From JALXCH01 sp964495805 (GTDB taxonomy: Bacteria; Calditrichota; Calditrichia; RBG-13-44-9): 22,436 bases of DNA. The position numbers and the translations under genes are program-made. Shown here in pieces: positions 13,977-21,479 of the stretch (the first letter of the stretch is position 1; each line of letters opens with the position of its first letter). The notes beneath the pieces were generated by a model. The model saw only the letters and a list, made by a program, of their open reading frames with translations, ran no database searches and was not told where the DNA came from. Location: positions 1 through 22,436 of the forward strand of contig CAZBWV010000069.1 in assembly GCA_964495805.1 (NCBI GenBank), given 5' to 3'.

Positions 13977-15131
13977 CTATCGATTGCTCTTCGGGCGGTG
14001 GGGATTTTGCCAGGCATTTTCGTCGTATGCCGGAACCTGACCCTGATTGTGGTAGTAAGCCGGTTCGTGCAAATGTTGAATGTGGTACAAATATTCCTGT
14101 GCAGAAATTTTATTTTGCCAGTAACCGGTTAATCGGGCAATAGTGGTTCCCAGCAAAAAGAGCAGTACAATAATCAGTGCATATGCTTTACGCGAAAGTT
14201 TAAATCGCTTCTGGGTGACCGAAAGATACAGCGTATCCTTTACCGGACAGACATCCACGCACTGGAAACAGGCATTACATTCATCTGACCACACCGTTTT
14301 TTCCTGATCGACTTTAATATGAGACGGACAGGCTTTGGCACAGAGTCCACAATCGATGCAGGTATCGGTATTGCGATGAATCTTCAGCGGACTTAACCAG
14401 CTGAGCATGCCTAACAACGCTCCATAGGGACACAGATACCGGCACCAGAAATACGGAATCAAAGTGGAGAGTGCCACTAAAATTACCAGCGTCCAGAATG
14501 TAGTGCTGCTCATTTCAGCAAAAAATTTGAACATTTTGATATCCGCCACTCGATTGTAAGGGCTGTAGATAAACTGGTGCAGGTCAAACAGGTTCATCTG
14601 CACCATCACCGCCCAGACGAAAAAGAACATGATCAGATATTTCAGGCTGCGGAGGGGATAGTCCAGTAATTTGGGCATTTTAAATCTGCGGTCGAAAATT
14701 TTCAGGTGCAATTTATCCAGCATATCCGAAAGCAGTCCGAAAGGACAAACCCAGGCACAGAATCCTTTTTTTAGAAAAACGGCGGTGACCAGGATAATCA
14801 GCAGTAAAATTGCCGAAGCGGGGTGGATGTGATTCAGTACTCCGGTTAAAATCCAGTACCGCAGGCTGATGAGGCCACTGATTGGCAGGAACCCCTCCAC
14901 CCCGGGAGGTCGGGAGATGGTAGGAGGTTTGCCCTGTTCCAGTTGATGAACGAAAAGGGTGAACTCCACACCAATCCAGATAATTACCAGCAGAAAACCC
15001 ACCTGGACCAGCCGTCGGATGGGCTGAATGCGAAAGCCGTCCGCTTTTTCAATTTTCTTTTTCGTCCTCTCACGGGAAGGGGTGACAATGGGCGGAATCA
15101 GAGTTGAATGTTCGGATTTTGAAGAATTCAT
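13977..15131 (-). CDS. membrane-bound 4Fe-4S ferredoxin of the NapH/NosR-CcoG type
   Basis: A 384-residue polytopic protein. Hydrophobic segments lie at about 40-60, 103-120, 165-182, 212-228 and 313-333. Two CxxxCP motifs are present, CAWVCPFG (Cys125, Cys129) and CRYLCPYG (Cys230, Cys234). They are followed by two 4Fe-4S sites: CIDCGLCAKACP (258, 261, 264, 268) and a second site with Cys285, 288, 291 and 295. This is the arrangement of NapH and the C-terminal part of NosR, which pass electrons from the quinone pool or across the membrane to periplasmic reductases. The NosR flavin domain is absent. It starts 15 bases after the Rrf2 gene and precedes the hemerythrin gene by 74 bases, so it is probably in the same operon. 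Its electron acceptor is not encoded in this window. Confidence 0.9.
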   Translation of the reverse strand: MNSSKSEHSTLIPPIVTPSRERTKKKIEKADGFRIQPIRRLVQVGFLLVIIWIGVEFTLFVHQLEQGKPPTISRPPGVEGFLPISGLISLRYWILTGVLNHIHPASAILLLIILVTAVFLKKGFCAWVCPFGLLSDMLDKLHLKIFDRRFKMPKLLDYPLRSLKYLIMFFFVWAVMVQMNLFDLHQFIYSPYNRVADIKMFKFFAEMSSTTFWTLVILVALSTLIPYFWCRYLCPYGALLGMLSWLSPLKIHRNTDTCIDCGLCAKACPSHIKVDQEKTVWSDECNACFQCVDVCPVKDTLYLSVTQKRFKLSRKAYALIIVLLFLLGTTIARLTGYWQNKISAQEYLYHIQHLHEPAYYHNQGQVPAYDENAWQNPHRPKSNR

Positions 15132-15146
15132 TGTACTTCCTGGAAT

Positions 15147-15611
15147 TTAATTTTGTTTTGAATGATGATTTAAAACCGAAAGATTCACAATGCGCAGATT
15201 GCTGGTTAGCAGATTATGAGCAACGCTTTCCAGAGTGGATTGGGAGAACAACCGATCCAATTCGGCGCGCAACTGACTCCAGCGTTCGTGCAGGGGACAG
15301 GGATTTTCATCACTGCACTGATCCAGCCCCAGCAAACATTGCTCGAACAGTCCCGGCCCATCAATGGCCAGGATGATTTCCTTCAGCGTAATCTGGGAGG
15401 CTTGCCGGGCTAATCCCACACCACCGTTTGGCCCTTTAAAGGAAATTAAAATTCCCGCCTGGGTGAGTATTTGCAAAACTTTGGTCAGAAAATGAAACGG
15501 AATGTCCAGTTCTCGGGCAATTTCGCTGATGGGTACATATTTGCGGTTCTTTCGGGAAGCCAGATAAAATGCAGCCCGGAGACCGTAATTGCACGCATTG
15601 GAAAGAACCAT
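15147..15611 (-). CDS. Rrf2-family Fe-S transcriptional regulator (NsrR/IscR-like)
   Basis: A 154-residue regulator. The winged helix-turn-helix opens LSNACNYGLRAAFYLA and continues VPISEIARELDIPFHFLTKVL with the wing FKGPNGGVGLAR. Three cysteines (92, 99 and 105 from this start) form C-x6-C-x5-C, in the place where IscR and NsrR bind a 2Fe-2S or 4Fe-4S cluster. The protein probably senses NO, oxygen or cluster status, and it may control the cluster it heads. The ATG at 15611 was chosen because it gives the usual Rrf2 N-terminus, puts Cys92 at the family position, and has AAGGG seven bases upstream. An ATG at 15629 would add six residues. A TTGACT-17-TAATTT promoter lies upstream. NsrR and IscR cannot be told apart by sequence alone. 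Confidence 0.88.
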   Translation of the reverse strand: MVLSNACNYGLRAAFYLASRKNRKYVPISEIARELDIPFHFLTKVLQILTQAGILISFKGPNGGVGLARQASQITLKEIILAIDGPGLFEQCLLGLDQCSDENPCPLHERWSQLRAELDRLFSQSTLESVAHNLLTSNLRIVNLSVLNHHSKQN

Positions 15612-15649
15612 CAAAGCACCCTTATTCATATTTCGGACTCTTTTATCTG

Positions 15650-15678
15650 AAATTATTAAGTTTTACTTTTTCAGTCAA
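15650..15678 (-). promoter_or_regulatory. candidate promoter for the Rrf2-led cluster
   Basis: On the minus strand TTGACT (15678-15673) is followed after 17 bases by TAATTT (15655-15650). The -35 is near consensus; the -10 matches the sigma-70 consensus at only three positions. It is in the 104-base gap between the phosphatase stop and the Rrf2 start, which otherwise is AT-rich and shows no terminator hairpin. Confidence 0.45.
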
Positions 15679-15715
15679 GTTTATTTTTATTTTTTAGGGT
15701 GGAATAAGGTCGCTG

Positions 15716-16837
15716 TCAGAGATTGGGAGACACCTGTCGTTTCAGAACGATCAGGGAAGTGTCATCGAAAGCAGGTGTTTCCTTTCGGAAATCAGCAAGT
15801 TGATGAACGATTTGCTCACCAATTTCCCGTGCAGAGCGATGGGCATGCATTTTCAGTAATTCCTGAAGGGCCTCCTCACCCAAAAACTCGCCCTGTTCAT
15901 TGCGTGCTTCGGTTAGTCCGTCGGAATAAATCACAAGCGTGTCGCCGGGTTGAAGGTGGATCTCCCTGGCATGGAAGGTAATATGCGGCATGAGTCCCAA
16001 CGCGGGGTCTCCTTTGGGCAGTTCCTGCACCACACCATGGTGGATTCGTAAAGGAGGCATGTGTCCCGCATTGAGTAACTGGATGGTGTCGGAATTGGGA
16101 GTCAGTTCCAGGTAAATCAGAGAGGCAAATCGGTTGGGCAGAGAAACGCGGTAGAATATCTCGTTCAATTTCCGGGCAAATTGGTTCAGGTTGGTAAAAT
16201 CGGGTGCCAGTCCGCGGATGATAGCCTGAATTTGAGCGGTAAACAGGGCAGCACCCAGGCCCTTGCCGGAAACGTCTGCCAGGATCAGAGCAAAGCGCTG
16301 CGAAGTAATTTCCAGCAGATCCACCAGATCGCCTCCTACTTCCCGGGCGGATTCTGAATGCATCCACACCTCCCACCCGGGGATGGGAATGGTTTCCGGA
16401 GGAAGCAGTGCCTGTTGAACAGAACGCCCGGCTTCTAATTCATCCCGCGCCAGCAATTTATCCTTGAGTTCCAGCATGAGAACAAAAAGAATGAGGCCCA
16501 GCCCGATGATGCGGTGGTAACCCAGACGGGTAGTGCCGGTATCGGTGGTAACTTCCACCAGAAAGGGGAGTAACACAATACCGATGAGCAGTAACAGCCG
16601 CCGGGTGGGGGAAAGTTTGAGAATCAGGGTTTTAAATAGCCAGTAAGTAATGGCAAGACCGCGCCGGATGCGTCCCATCCGTTCCAGACGACGTTTGCGC
16701 TCGTCAGTCAGGAAATGACGTTTCAGATCGGCGTATTCCCGGCGGACGTTTTGCCGCAGATTCCCCCGGCGCATATCCTGCCAGATAGTGCGCCCGACCC
16801 CGGGCTCTTTGTGTTTCGGTGCGGATTTTGAGCTCAT
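15716..16837 (-). CDS. RsbU/SpoIIE-type PP2C serine phosphatase with two membrane helices
   Basis: A 373-residue protein. A basic N-terminal segment of about 75 residues leads to two transmembrane helices (about 80-96 and 108-124) and a short coiled linker. The catalytic PPM/SpoIIE domain starts at LEAGRSVQQALLP (about 134-368). Metal-binding acids are Asp170 in EVGGD, Asp188 in ADVSGKG, Asp306 in YSDG and Asp358-Asp359 in FDDTS, so the enzyme looks complete. Such phosphatases dephosphorylate anti-sigma-factor antagonists (STAS proteins) in partner-switching systems. No STAS or anti-sigma kinase gene is adjacent. No sensory domain is visible beyond the membrane part. It lies 37 bases after the HD-domain gene and is probably cotranscribed with it. 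Confidence 0.9.
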   Translation of the reverse strand: MSSKSAPKHKEPGVGRTIWQDMRRGNLRQNVRREYADLKRHFLTDERKRRLERMGRIRRGLAITYWLFKTLILKLSPTRRLLLLIGIVLLPFLVEVTTDTGTTRLGYHRIIGLGLILFVLMLELKDKLLARDELEAGRSVQQALLPPETIPIPGWEVWMHSESAREVGGDLVDLLEITSQRFALILADVSGKGLGAALFTAQIQAIIRGLAPDFTNLNQFARKLNEIFYRVSLPNRFASLIYLELTPNSDTIQLLNAGHMPPLRIHHGVVQELPKGDPALGLMPHITFHAREIHLQPGDTLVIYSDGLTEARNEQGEFLGEEALQELLKMHAHRSAREIGEQIVHQLADFRKETPAFDDTSLIVLKRQVSPNL

Positions 16838-16874
16838 TTTTGAATTCCCGGTCTCCGATTTTCCAATGGGAAAA

Positions 16875-17429
16875 TCAGAATCCTAACTCGTCAGCGATTT
16901 CCTGCATGGCTTTTATGACAAAATCGATGTGTTCATCCAGGTCCACGCCCAGTTCTTCGGCGCCCTGTCGGATCTCCTCGCGATTTACCTGCCGGGCAAA
17001 GGCTTTGTCTTTCAGCTTCTTTTTTACCGATTTTACTTTCACTTCAGCCAGTTTTTTGTTGGGACGCACGTAAGTAACCGCGGTAATGAATCCGCATAGT
17101 TCGTCCACTGCAAACAAAGTTTTAGCCATCAGTGTTTCGCGAGGTACTCCGGTGTGATTGGCGTGACCCAGAATAGCGGTAATCCATTCCTCCGGATATC
17201 CTTTCTCTCGCAAAATTTCCGCTCCCCGATACGGATGATCCTCCAGGGTAGGATATTTCTCATAATCGAAATCATGAAGCAGGCCCACAATACCCCATGC
17301 CTCTTCGTCTTCCCCGAACTTCCGGGCGTAAGCTCGCATGGCTGCCTCCACCGCCAAAGCATGTTTAATCAGTGCTTCTTTGTGAGTATATTCGTTCAAC
17401 AGCTTCCATGCATCTTCCCGGGTAATCAT
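16875..17429 (-). CDS. HD-domain metal-dependent phosphohydrolase-like protein
   Basis: A 184-residue protein with the HD fold. His23 in LIKHALAVE, His52-Asp53 in GLLHDFDYEKYP, His89 and His92 in ILGHANHTG, and Asp109 in FAVDEL are the probable metal ligands and catalytic residues. The pattern matches the stand-alone HDIG/HD family of hydrolases that act on nucleotides or phosphate esters; the substrate is unknown. The C-terminal third is rich in Lys and acidic helices. The ATG at 17429 was chosen because GGAGG ends six bases upstream. The ATG two codons earlier (17435) directly abuts that site and would be badly spaced. The gap to the exchanger gene upstream is about 105 bases and holds nothing recognisable beyond this ribosome binding site. 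Confidence 0.85.
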   Translation of the reverse strand: MITREDAWKLLNEYTHKEALIKHALAVEAAMRAYARKFGEDEEAWGIVGLLHDFDYEKYPTLEDHPYRGAEILREKGYPEEWITAILGHANHTGVPRETLMAKTLFAVDELCGFITAVTYVRPNKKLAEVKVKSVKKKLKDKAFARQVNREEIRQGAEELGVDLDEHIDFVIKAMQEIADELGF

Positions 17430-17534
17430 AAGCATCCTCCAGTGTTGATTGTTCCACTATCAGAATCCAAAAAAGGAATTTAAGGGATTGAACGAGCGGA
17501 ACAAAGCGGTGCTTCTTTTCCGGATATTTGGGTG

Positions 17535-18485
17535 TTAAAAGGTGAACCAGATGAAAACCACGTAACTGGCCAGTAAAAAGGCACCTTCCCAGCGATGAAT
17601 GTTAAGGTTGATGCGCATGATGGGTAGCAGCAGAATGGAGATTCCCACCAGGAAGGGAAATTCGTGATTGAAAAGATTGGCAGTGATAGGGATAGGATGG
17701 ATAACAGACACCACACCGCCAATAAATAGCAAATTAAAGATGTTGCTACCGATGACATTTCCCACCACAATGTCCGTTTCGTGGCGAAGGATGCCCACGA
17801 TGGTAGTGGCCAGTTCCGGAAGGGATGTTCCCACAGCGATAAGGGTGAGCCCGATGACCGTGTCGCTCACTCCCAGCGTCCGGGCAATGTGGACTCCGGA
17901 AGTGACAGTGATTCGGGAACCGATTACCAGTACAACCACACCAATAACGGATAGAAGCAGGTAGAGCAATTTAGTGCCGGTGGGCAGTTTTTCCACTTCA
18001 CCGATTTCCTGCAGTTCTTTAAAATCCTTCAGCTCCTGTCGGTAGTTTCGGTACAGGTAGCTCAGGAAACCAAACAGAAACAGACACAGGATGATCCCCT
18101 CCCAGCGGGAAATGAGAAAAGATGTGCGGGCAAACAGGGTAAAAATGAGGGTGAAAACAATCATGGCAGGCACTTCGTTGCGCACCCAGGAACGTTTGAC
18201 CTGTAGAGTAGTCATGGTGGCTCCAACCCCCAATATCAGAGCGATATTTGCCACGTTGGAACCAACTATGTTTCCGATGGAGATGCCCATGGTGTTTTGC
18301 AGCGCAGCCATCAGGCTGACTACAAATTCCGGTAGAGAAGTGCCAATGGAGACGACGGTAAGCCCAATAATCACGGAGCTGACCCCGATGCTTCGTGCCA
18401 GCCGGGCGGAATAGCGGATGAGCATTTCGGCTCCCGCCCACAACAGGGCTAATCCCACCACAAGAAGTGCAAACTGAAGTACCAT
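17535..18485 (-). CDS. CaCA-family Na+/Ca2+ exchanger (YrbG-like)
   Basis: A 316-residue membrane protein with the two inverted alpha repeats of the cation/Ca2+ exchanger family. The first has GTSLPE (48-53) and GNIVGSN (71-77); the second has GTSLPE (219-224) and GNVIGSN (242-248). These Glu and Asn residues form the ion sites in archaeal NCX_Mj. Ten hydrophobic segments are expected, split by a charged cytoplasmic loop (about 145-170, RQELKDFKELQEIGEVEKL). It probably extrudes Ca2+ in exchange for Na+. The length is normal. No strong ribosome binding site is seen before the ATG. The 18-base distance to the upstream hydrolase gene suggests one transcript. Confidence 0.93.
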   Translation of the reverse strand: MVLQFALLVVGLALLWAGAEMLIRYSARLARSIGVSSVIIGLTVVSIGTSLPEFVVSLMAALQNTMGISIGNIVGSNVANIALILGVGATMTTLQVKRSWVRNEVPAMIVFTLIFTLFARTSFLISRWEGIILCLFLFGFLSYLYRNYRQELKDFKELQEIGEVEKLPTGTKLLYLLLSVIGVVVLVIGSRITVTSGVHIARTLGVSDTVIGLTLIAVGTSLPELATTIVGILRHETDIVVGNVIGSNIFNLLFIGGVVSVIHPIPITANLFNHEFPFLVGISILLLPIMRINLNIHRWEGAFLLASYVVFIWFTF

Positions 18486-18503
18486 GGCATATCCGTTTTT
18501 GTT

Positions 18504-19268
18504 TTATAGTTCAAATATGGGCGAAATCTTTTTTTGTTCCAGTATGGCAATTAATTCTTCGCCGCGGGCACCCAGATATTCCAGAACAGTGTTCCGTGCC
18601 AGTTCCGGCGTGTTGTTCTCCTCGCTCAGGTGCGCCAGCAAAATGTGTTTTATTCGTCCGTTCAGAATTTCTTTCAGGAGCAAACCGGTATCGTGATTGG
18701 AGAGATGTCCCACCCGGCTGGCAATGCGCTCTTTTAATTCCCAGGGATAGGGGCCGTTGATGAGCATGTCCGGGTCATGATTGCTTTCCAGCACTACCAG
18801 ATCGGCGCCACGGAGATTTTCCCGTACCTCGTTTGTAACCACTCCCAGGTCCGTGCAAACGGTGAGGGTGCGCTGCCCCGCTTGAAGTCGATAACCCACA
18901 GTGGGAAAGGCATCGTGGGACAGGGGAAAAGGAGTGAAGTGTAAATCCCCGATGGTGAAATCGCTGTTCCAGGGAACCAGGGTCTCGGTGCCGCGAAACA
19001 GTCGGGTCATAGCGTCCAGGGTTTCGGGATGAGCGTGGATGGGGGTGTGGTATTTCCGGGCAAATACACCCGCACCACGGATGTGATCGGCATGCGCGTG
19101 GGTGACCACAATGGCCTGAATGCTTGATGGTTCCACGCCAATGGCTTCCAGGCTGCGGCGGATTTGCAGGGCGCTGAGACCAATGTCGATGAGCACCCGG
19201 GTGTGGGGCGTTTCGATGAACAGGGAATTCCCTTTGCTTCCGCTGGAGAGAGAACAAATTTTTATCAT
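18504..19268 (-). CDS. MBL-fold metallo-hydrolase, YycJ/WalJ-like
   Basis: A 254-residue metallo-beta-lactamase-fold protein. The N-terminus KICSLSSGSKGNSLFIE is the signature of the YycJ (WalJ) subfamily. The zinc-binding motif is THAHADH (residues 56-62), with further ligands in PLSHDAF, TVCTDLG and HLSNHD. YycJ proteins are proposed DNA exonucleases that affect mutation rate and cell-wall regulation in Firmicutes; whether that applies here is unknown. It is placed 34 bases after pyrE. The start lacks a close ribosome binding site, but the family N-terminus fits exactly at this ATG. Confidence 0.9.
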   Translation of the reverse strand: MIKICSLSSGSKGNSLFIETPHTRVLIDIGLSALQIRRSLEAIGVEPSSIQAIVVTHAHADHIRGAGVFARKYHTPIHAHPETLDAMTRLFRGTETLVPWNSDFTIGDLHFTPFPLSHDAFPTVGYRLQAGQRTLTVCTDLGVVTNEVRENLRGADLVVLESNHDPDMLINGPYPWELKERIASRVGHLSNHDTGLLLKEILNGRIKHILLAHLSEENNTPELARNTVLEYLGARGEELIAILEQKKISPIFEL

Positions 19269-19302
19269 GTGAATGCGTGTTCCTGTTTTGGTTCGGGGCG
19301 TT

Positions 19303-19875
19303 TTATCGACTTCCCGGTTTGGTTAATGGAATTTTCTGCTGACACAGCGGACAGCGCTCCGGTTTGTAGGTCAGCGCTTTAATCTGAACGCAGGAGAACA
19401 GCGGAACGTCGAATGTCACCTTCCCGCCGGAGCGGTCGATAATGGCGCCCACACCAATGGGATATGCTCCCGCTGCTTCCACCAGGTTAATCACCTCCTG
19501 CACCGAACCGCCGGTTGTGATTACATCCTCGCAAACCAGCACGTTTTCACGTGGTTTTATCACGAAACCGCGACGCAGGGTCATCTTTCCATTCTCCCGT
19601 TCCGCAAAAATTGAGCGTGTGCCCAACAACCGTCCCACCTCCTGTCCCACCACAATTCCGCCGATGGCAGGAGAAATCACCACATCGATGCGTTCTTCCA
19701 GCTCGCTGAAGAATTCAGCAATTTCCCGGGCAAACTGCTCCCGATAGTCGGGATATTGCAGCGCCAGGGCGCACTGGAAATACTGCGGACTATGCAGGCC
19801 CGAAGAAAGCAAAAAATGGCCGTCCTGCAGGGCGCCGGTGACCTCGAAAATGCGCAAAGCTTCCTTCTTTTCCAT
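19303..19875 (-). CDS. pyrE: orotate phosphoribosyltransferase, Thermus-type
   Basis: A 190-residue enzyme that joins orotate to PRPP to make orotidine monophosphate in pyrimidine synthesis. The PRPP-binding loop is VLVCEDVITTGGSV (112-125), and the opening TGALQDGHFLLSSGLHSPQYF is diagnostic for the family. The C-terminal PERCPLC motif and overall layout match the Thermus-type PyrE and not the E. coli type. The ATG at 19875 has AAGGAG six bases upstream; a longer reading to 19920 has no such support. It follows pyrF by 54 bases, so the last two steps of UMP synthesis are encoded side by side. Confidence 0.95.
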   Translation of the reverse strand: MEKKEALRIFEVTGALQDGHFLLSSGLHSPQYFQCALALQYPDYREQFAREIAEFFSELEERIDVVISPAIGGIVVGQEVGRLLGTRSIFAERENGKMTLRRGFVIKPRENVLVCEDVITTGGSVQEVINLVEAAGAYPIGVGAIIDRSGGKVTFDVPLFSCVQIKALTYKPERCPLCQQKIPLTKPGSR

Positions 19876-19929
19876 TGGAATCTCCTTTAAAAATAGCCGG
19901 GTGTGGTATCCATTGAGCACCCGGAAGGT

Positions 19930-20763
19930 TTAGCGTAAAAGATAACCGCTTTTCAAGCGGCGAATTCGATTGATGTTTTCCTTCAGTTCCCGGGCGGCCT
20001 GGGCTGCCGCACGGGCAAAATCGTGCCCGCTCGATGCGTAAAGAATGCTCCGACTGGCAGCAATCAGCGCGTTTTTACCTTTTCTATCCGTTCCGAACTG
20101 AACCGCGGTGTACAGATTACCACCCTGTGCCCCGATTCCCGGAATCAGCAACGGCAAACCGGGAGCAATCTCGCGAATGCTGCCCATATCTTCCGGATGC
20201 GTGGCTCCCACTACCAGACCGCAATTTCCGTATTCCAGATGCCATTCGTTCACCTGCCGGGCAACGGCCATGTACAGCGGTTCAGAGTCCACAGTTAAAT
20301 ACTGAAAATCGCGTGAACCGGGATTGCTGGTCAGGCACAATACAAACACTCCCCGGTCATGAAATTCCAGAAAAGGAATCACCGAATCGCTGCCCATGTA
20401 GGGGGATACGGTCATGGCATCAAAAGCATACGTCTGGAAATATGTTTCCGCGTATTTTCGGGCGGTATTGCCAATATCCGCACGTTTCGCATCTGCAATA
20501 ATCAGAGTGTCGGAAGGAATCATCCTTAAGGTTTTTTCTAACAGTTTCCAGCCCGGGATGCCCAGCGATTCGTAGAAAGCGATATTCAGCTTAAATGCTA
20601 CGGCATACTCCCGGGTTGCCTGGATAATCTCGCGATTAAAAATCAGCAACGGATCGCGTTCGTTCAATAGAAACGGCGGAATGCGTTCGATGTCCGTGTC
20701 CAGACCCACGCAAACCAGCGAATTCTTTTCTTCAATCACACGATTCAGTCGTTCGATGAACAT
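19930..20763 (-). CDS. pyrF: orotidine 5'-phosphate decarboxylase, group 2
   Basis: A 277-residue TIM-barrel enzyme that decarboxylates orotidine monophosphate to UMP. The catalytic array is in IIADAKRADIGNTARKY (Asp91, Lys93, Asp96) with Lys58 in AFKLN. GLVVGATHPEDMGSIREIAP and LLIPGIGAQGG form the phosphate-binding end. The length and the DAKRADIGNT form place it in the longer group 2 PyrF found in actinobacteria, Myxococcus and many FCB bacteria. The ATG at 20763 follows a GGTGGG element by about seven bases; an upstream reading to 20811 adds an unlikely hydrophobic leader. It lies 84 bases after recX with no terminator between. Confidence 0.95.
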   Translation of the reverse strand: MFIERLNRVIEEKNSLVCVGLDTDIERIPPFLLNERDPLLIFNREIIQATREYAVAFKLNIAFYESLGIPGWKLLEKTLRMIPSDTLIIADAKRADIGNTARKYAETYFQTYAFDAMTVSPYMGSDSVIPFLEFHDRGVFVLCLTSNPGSRDFQYLTVDSEPLYMAVARQVNEWHLEYGNCGLVVGATHPEDMGSIREIAPGLPLLIPGIGAQGGNLYTAVQFGTDRKGKNALIAASRSILYASSGHDFARAAAQAARELKENINRIRRLKSGYLLR

Positions 20764-20847
20764 GAGATTCCCACCGTATTTGGCAAAAAATACAAGAAAT
20801 ATGCAGTGCACACAAACTGATTTTCAACTGTTCCGGCGGGGAGGTGC

Positions 20848-21474
20848 TCAATCCTGCATTGGCCCTAATACTTCCTGGATCTGTTCCCAGAGGAATCCCT
20901 TGTTCTGTAGGTAACGAACCAGTTTTTCCCGACGTTTTGCGGGTGGCAGGTGTTCCCTGTGCTTCAGAAACTTGTTCGCCAGCCGATGGACGAATTCGAT
21001 TTCCAGAGATTCCGGAAATAGTTCGGAGAGCAACTGCTCACAGAGTGGCTGAGGGATGCCCCGGCTCAGTAGCTTCTGCTTTAAAAGCGCACGGCCGACC
21101 GGTCGCAAACGCAGTTCGTTTTGAATAAACAGGCGGGCAAATTGTTCGTCGTTTACCAGGTCCAGCCGTTCCAGGTCTGCCAGCACCTGTTCGATGATCG
21201 GTTTTCGGTAGCCTTTCTCCCGCATTTTCCGAAAAAGTTCTTTGCGACTATGCGGCCGGATGCTCAGATAACGCAATGCCTGGTCTTTTGCCTGACGCAA
21301 GGCATCCTCTTCCAGAATCTGAATAAATTCTTCGTCAGTGAATTCCTTCCGGGGGGCAATGCCGTGTTTAAGCACAATTTCCGGGGTCAGCACAAACTCC
21401 TGCTCATCTTCGGTGGTCACGATAAAACGTTCCGGCCGACCCCGTCGCATGTGCATGGAGGTAATAGTTGGCAT
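20848..21474 (-). CDS. recX: regulatory protein RecX
   Basis: A 208-residue, mostly helical protein. The RecX repeats are visible in AKDQALRYLSIRPHSRKELFRKMREKGY (start about residue 62), PIIEQVLADLERLDLVNDEQFARLFIQ and RPVGRALLKQKLLSRGI, the three-helix tandem units of the family. RecX binds RecA filaments and modulates them. Its position five bases after the recA stop is the classic arrangement and implies cotranscription and coupled translation. The N-terminal 55 residues form the extra segment common outside proteobacteria. Confidence 0.93.
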   Translation of the reverse strand: MPTITSMHMRRGRPERFIVTTEDEQEFVLTPEIVLKHGIAPRKEFTDEEFIQILEEDALRQAKDQALRYLSIRPHSRKELFRKMREKGYRKPIIEQVLADLERLDLVNDEQFARLFIQNELRLRPVGRALLKQKLLSRGIPQPLCEQLLSELFPESLEIEFVHRLANKFLKHREHLPPAKRREKLVRYLQNKGFLWEQIQEVLGPMQD

Positions 21475-21479
21475 AGCGG

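Noticed and set aside
15630..15715. Terminator between the RsbU-like phosphatase gene and the Rrf2 gene
   Set aside because: No stem-loop was found, so separation of the two transcripts rests only on the candidate promoter.
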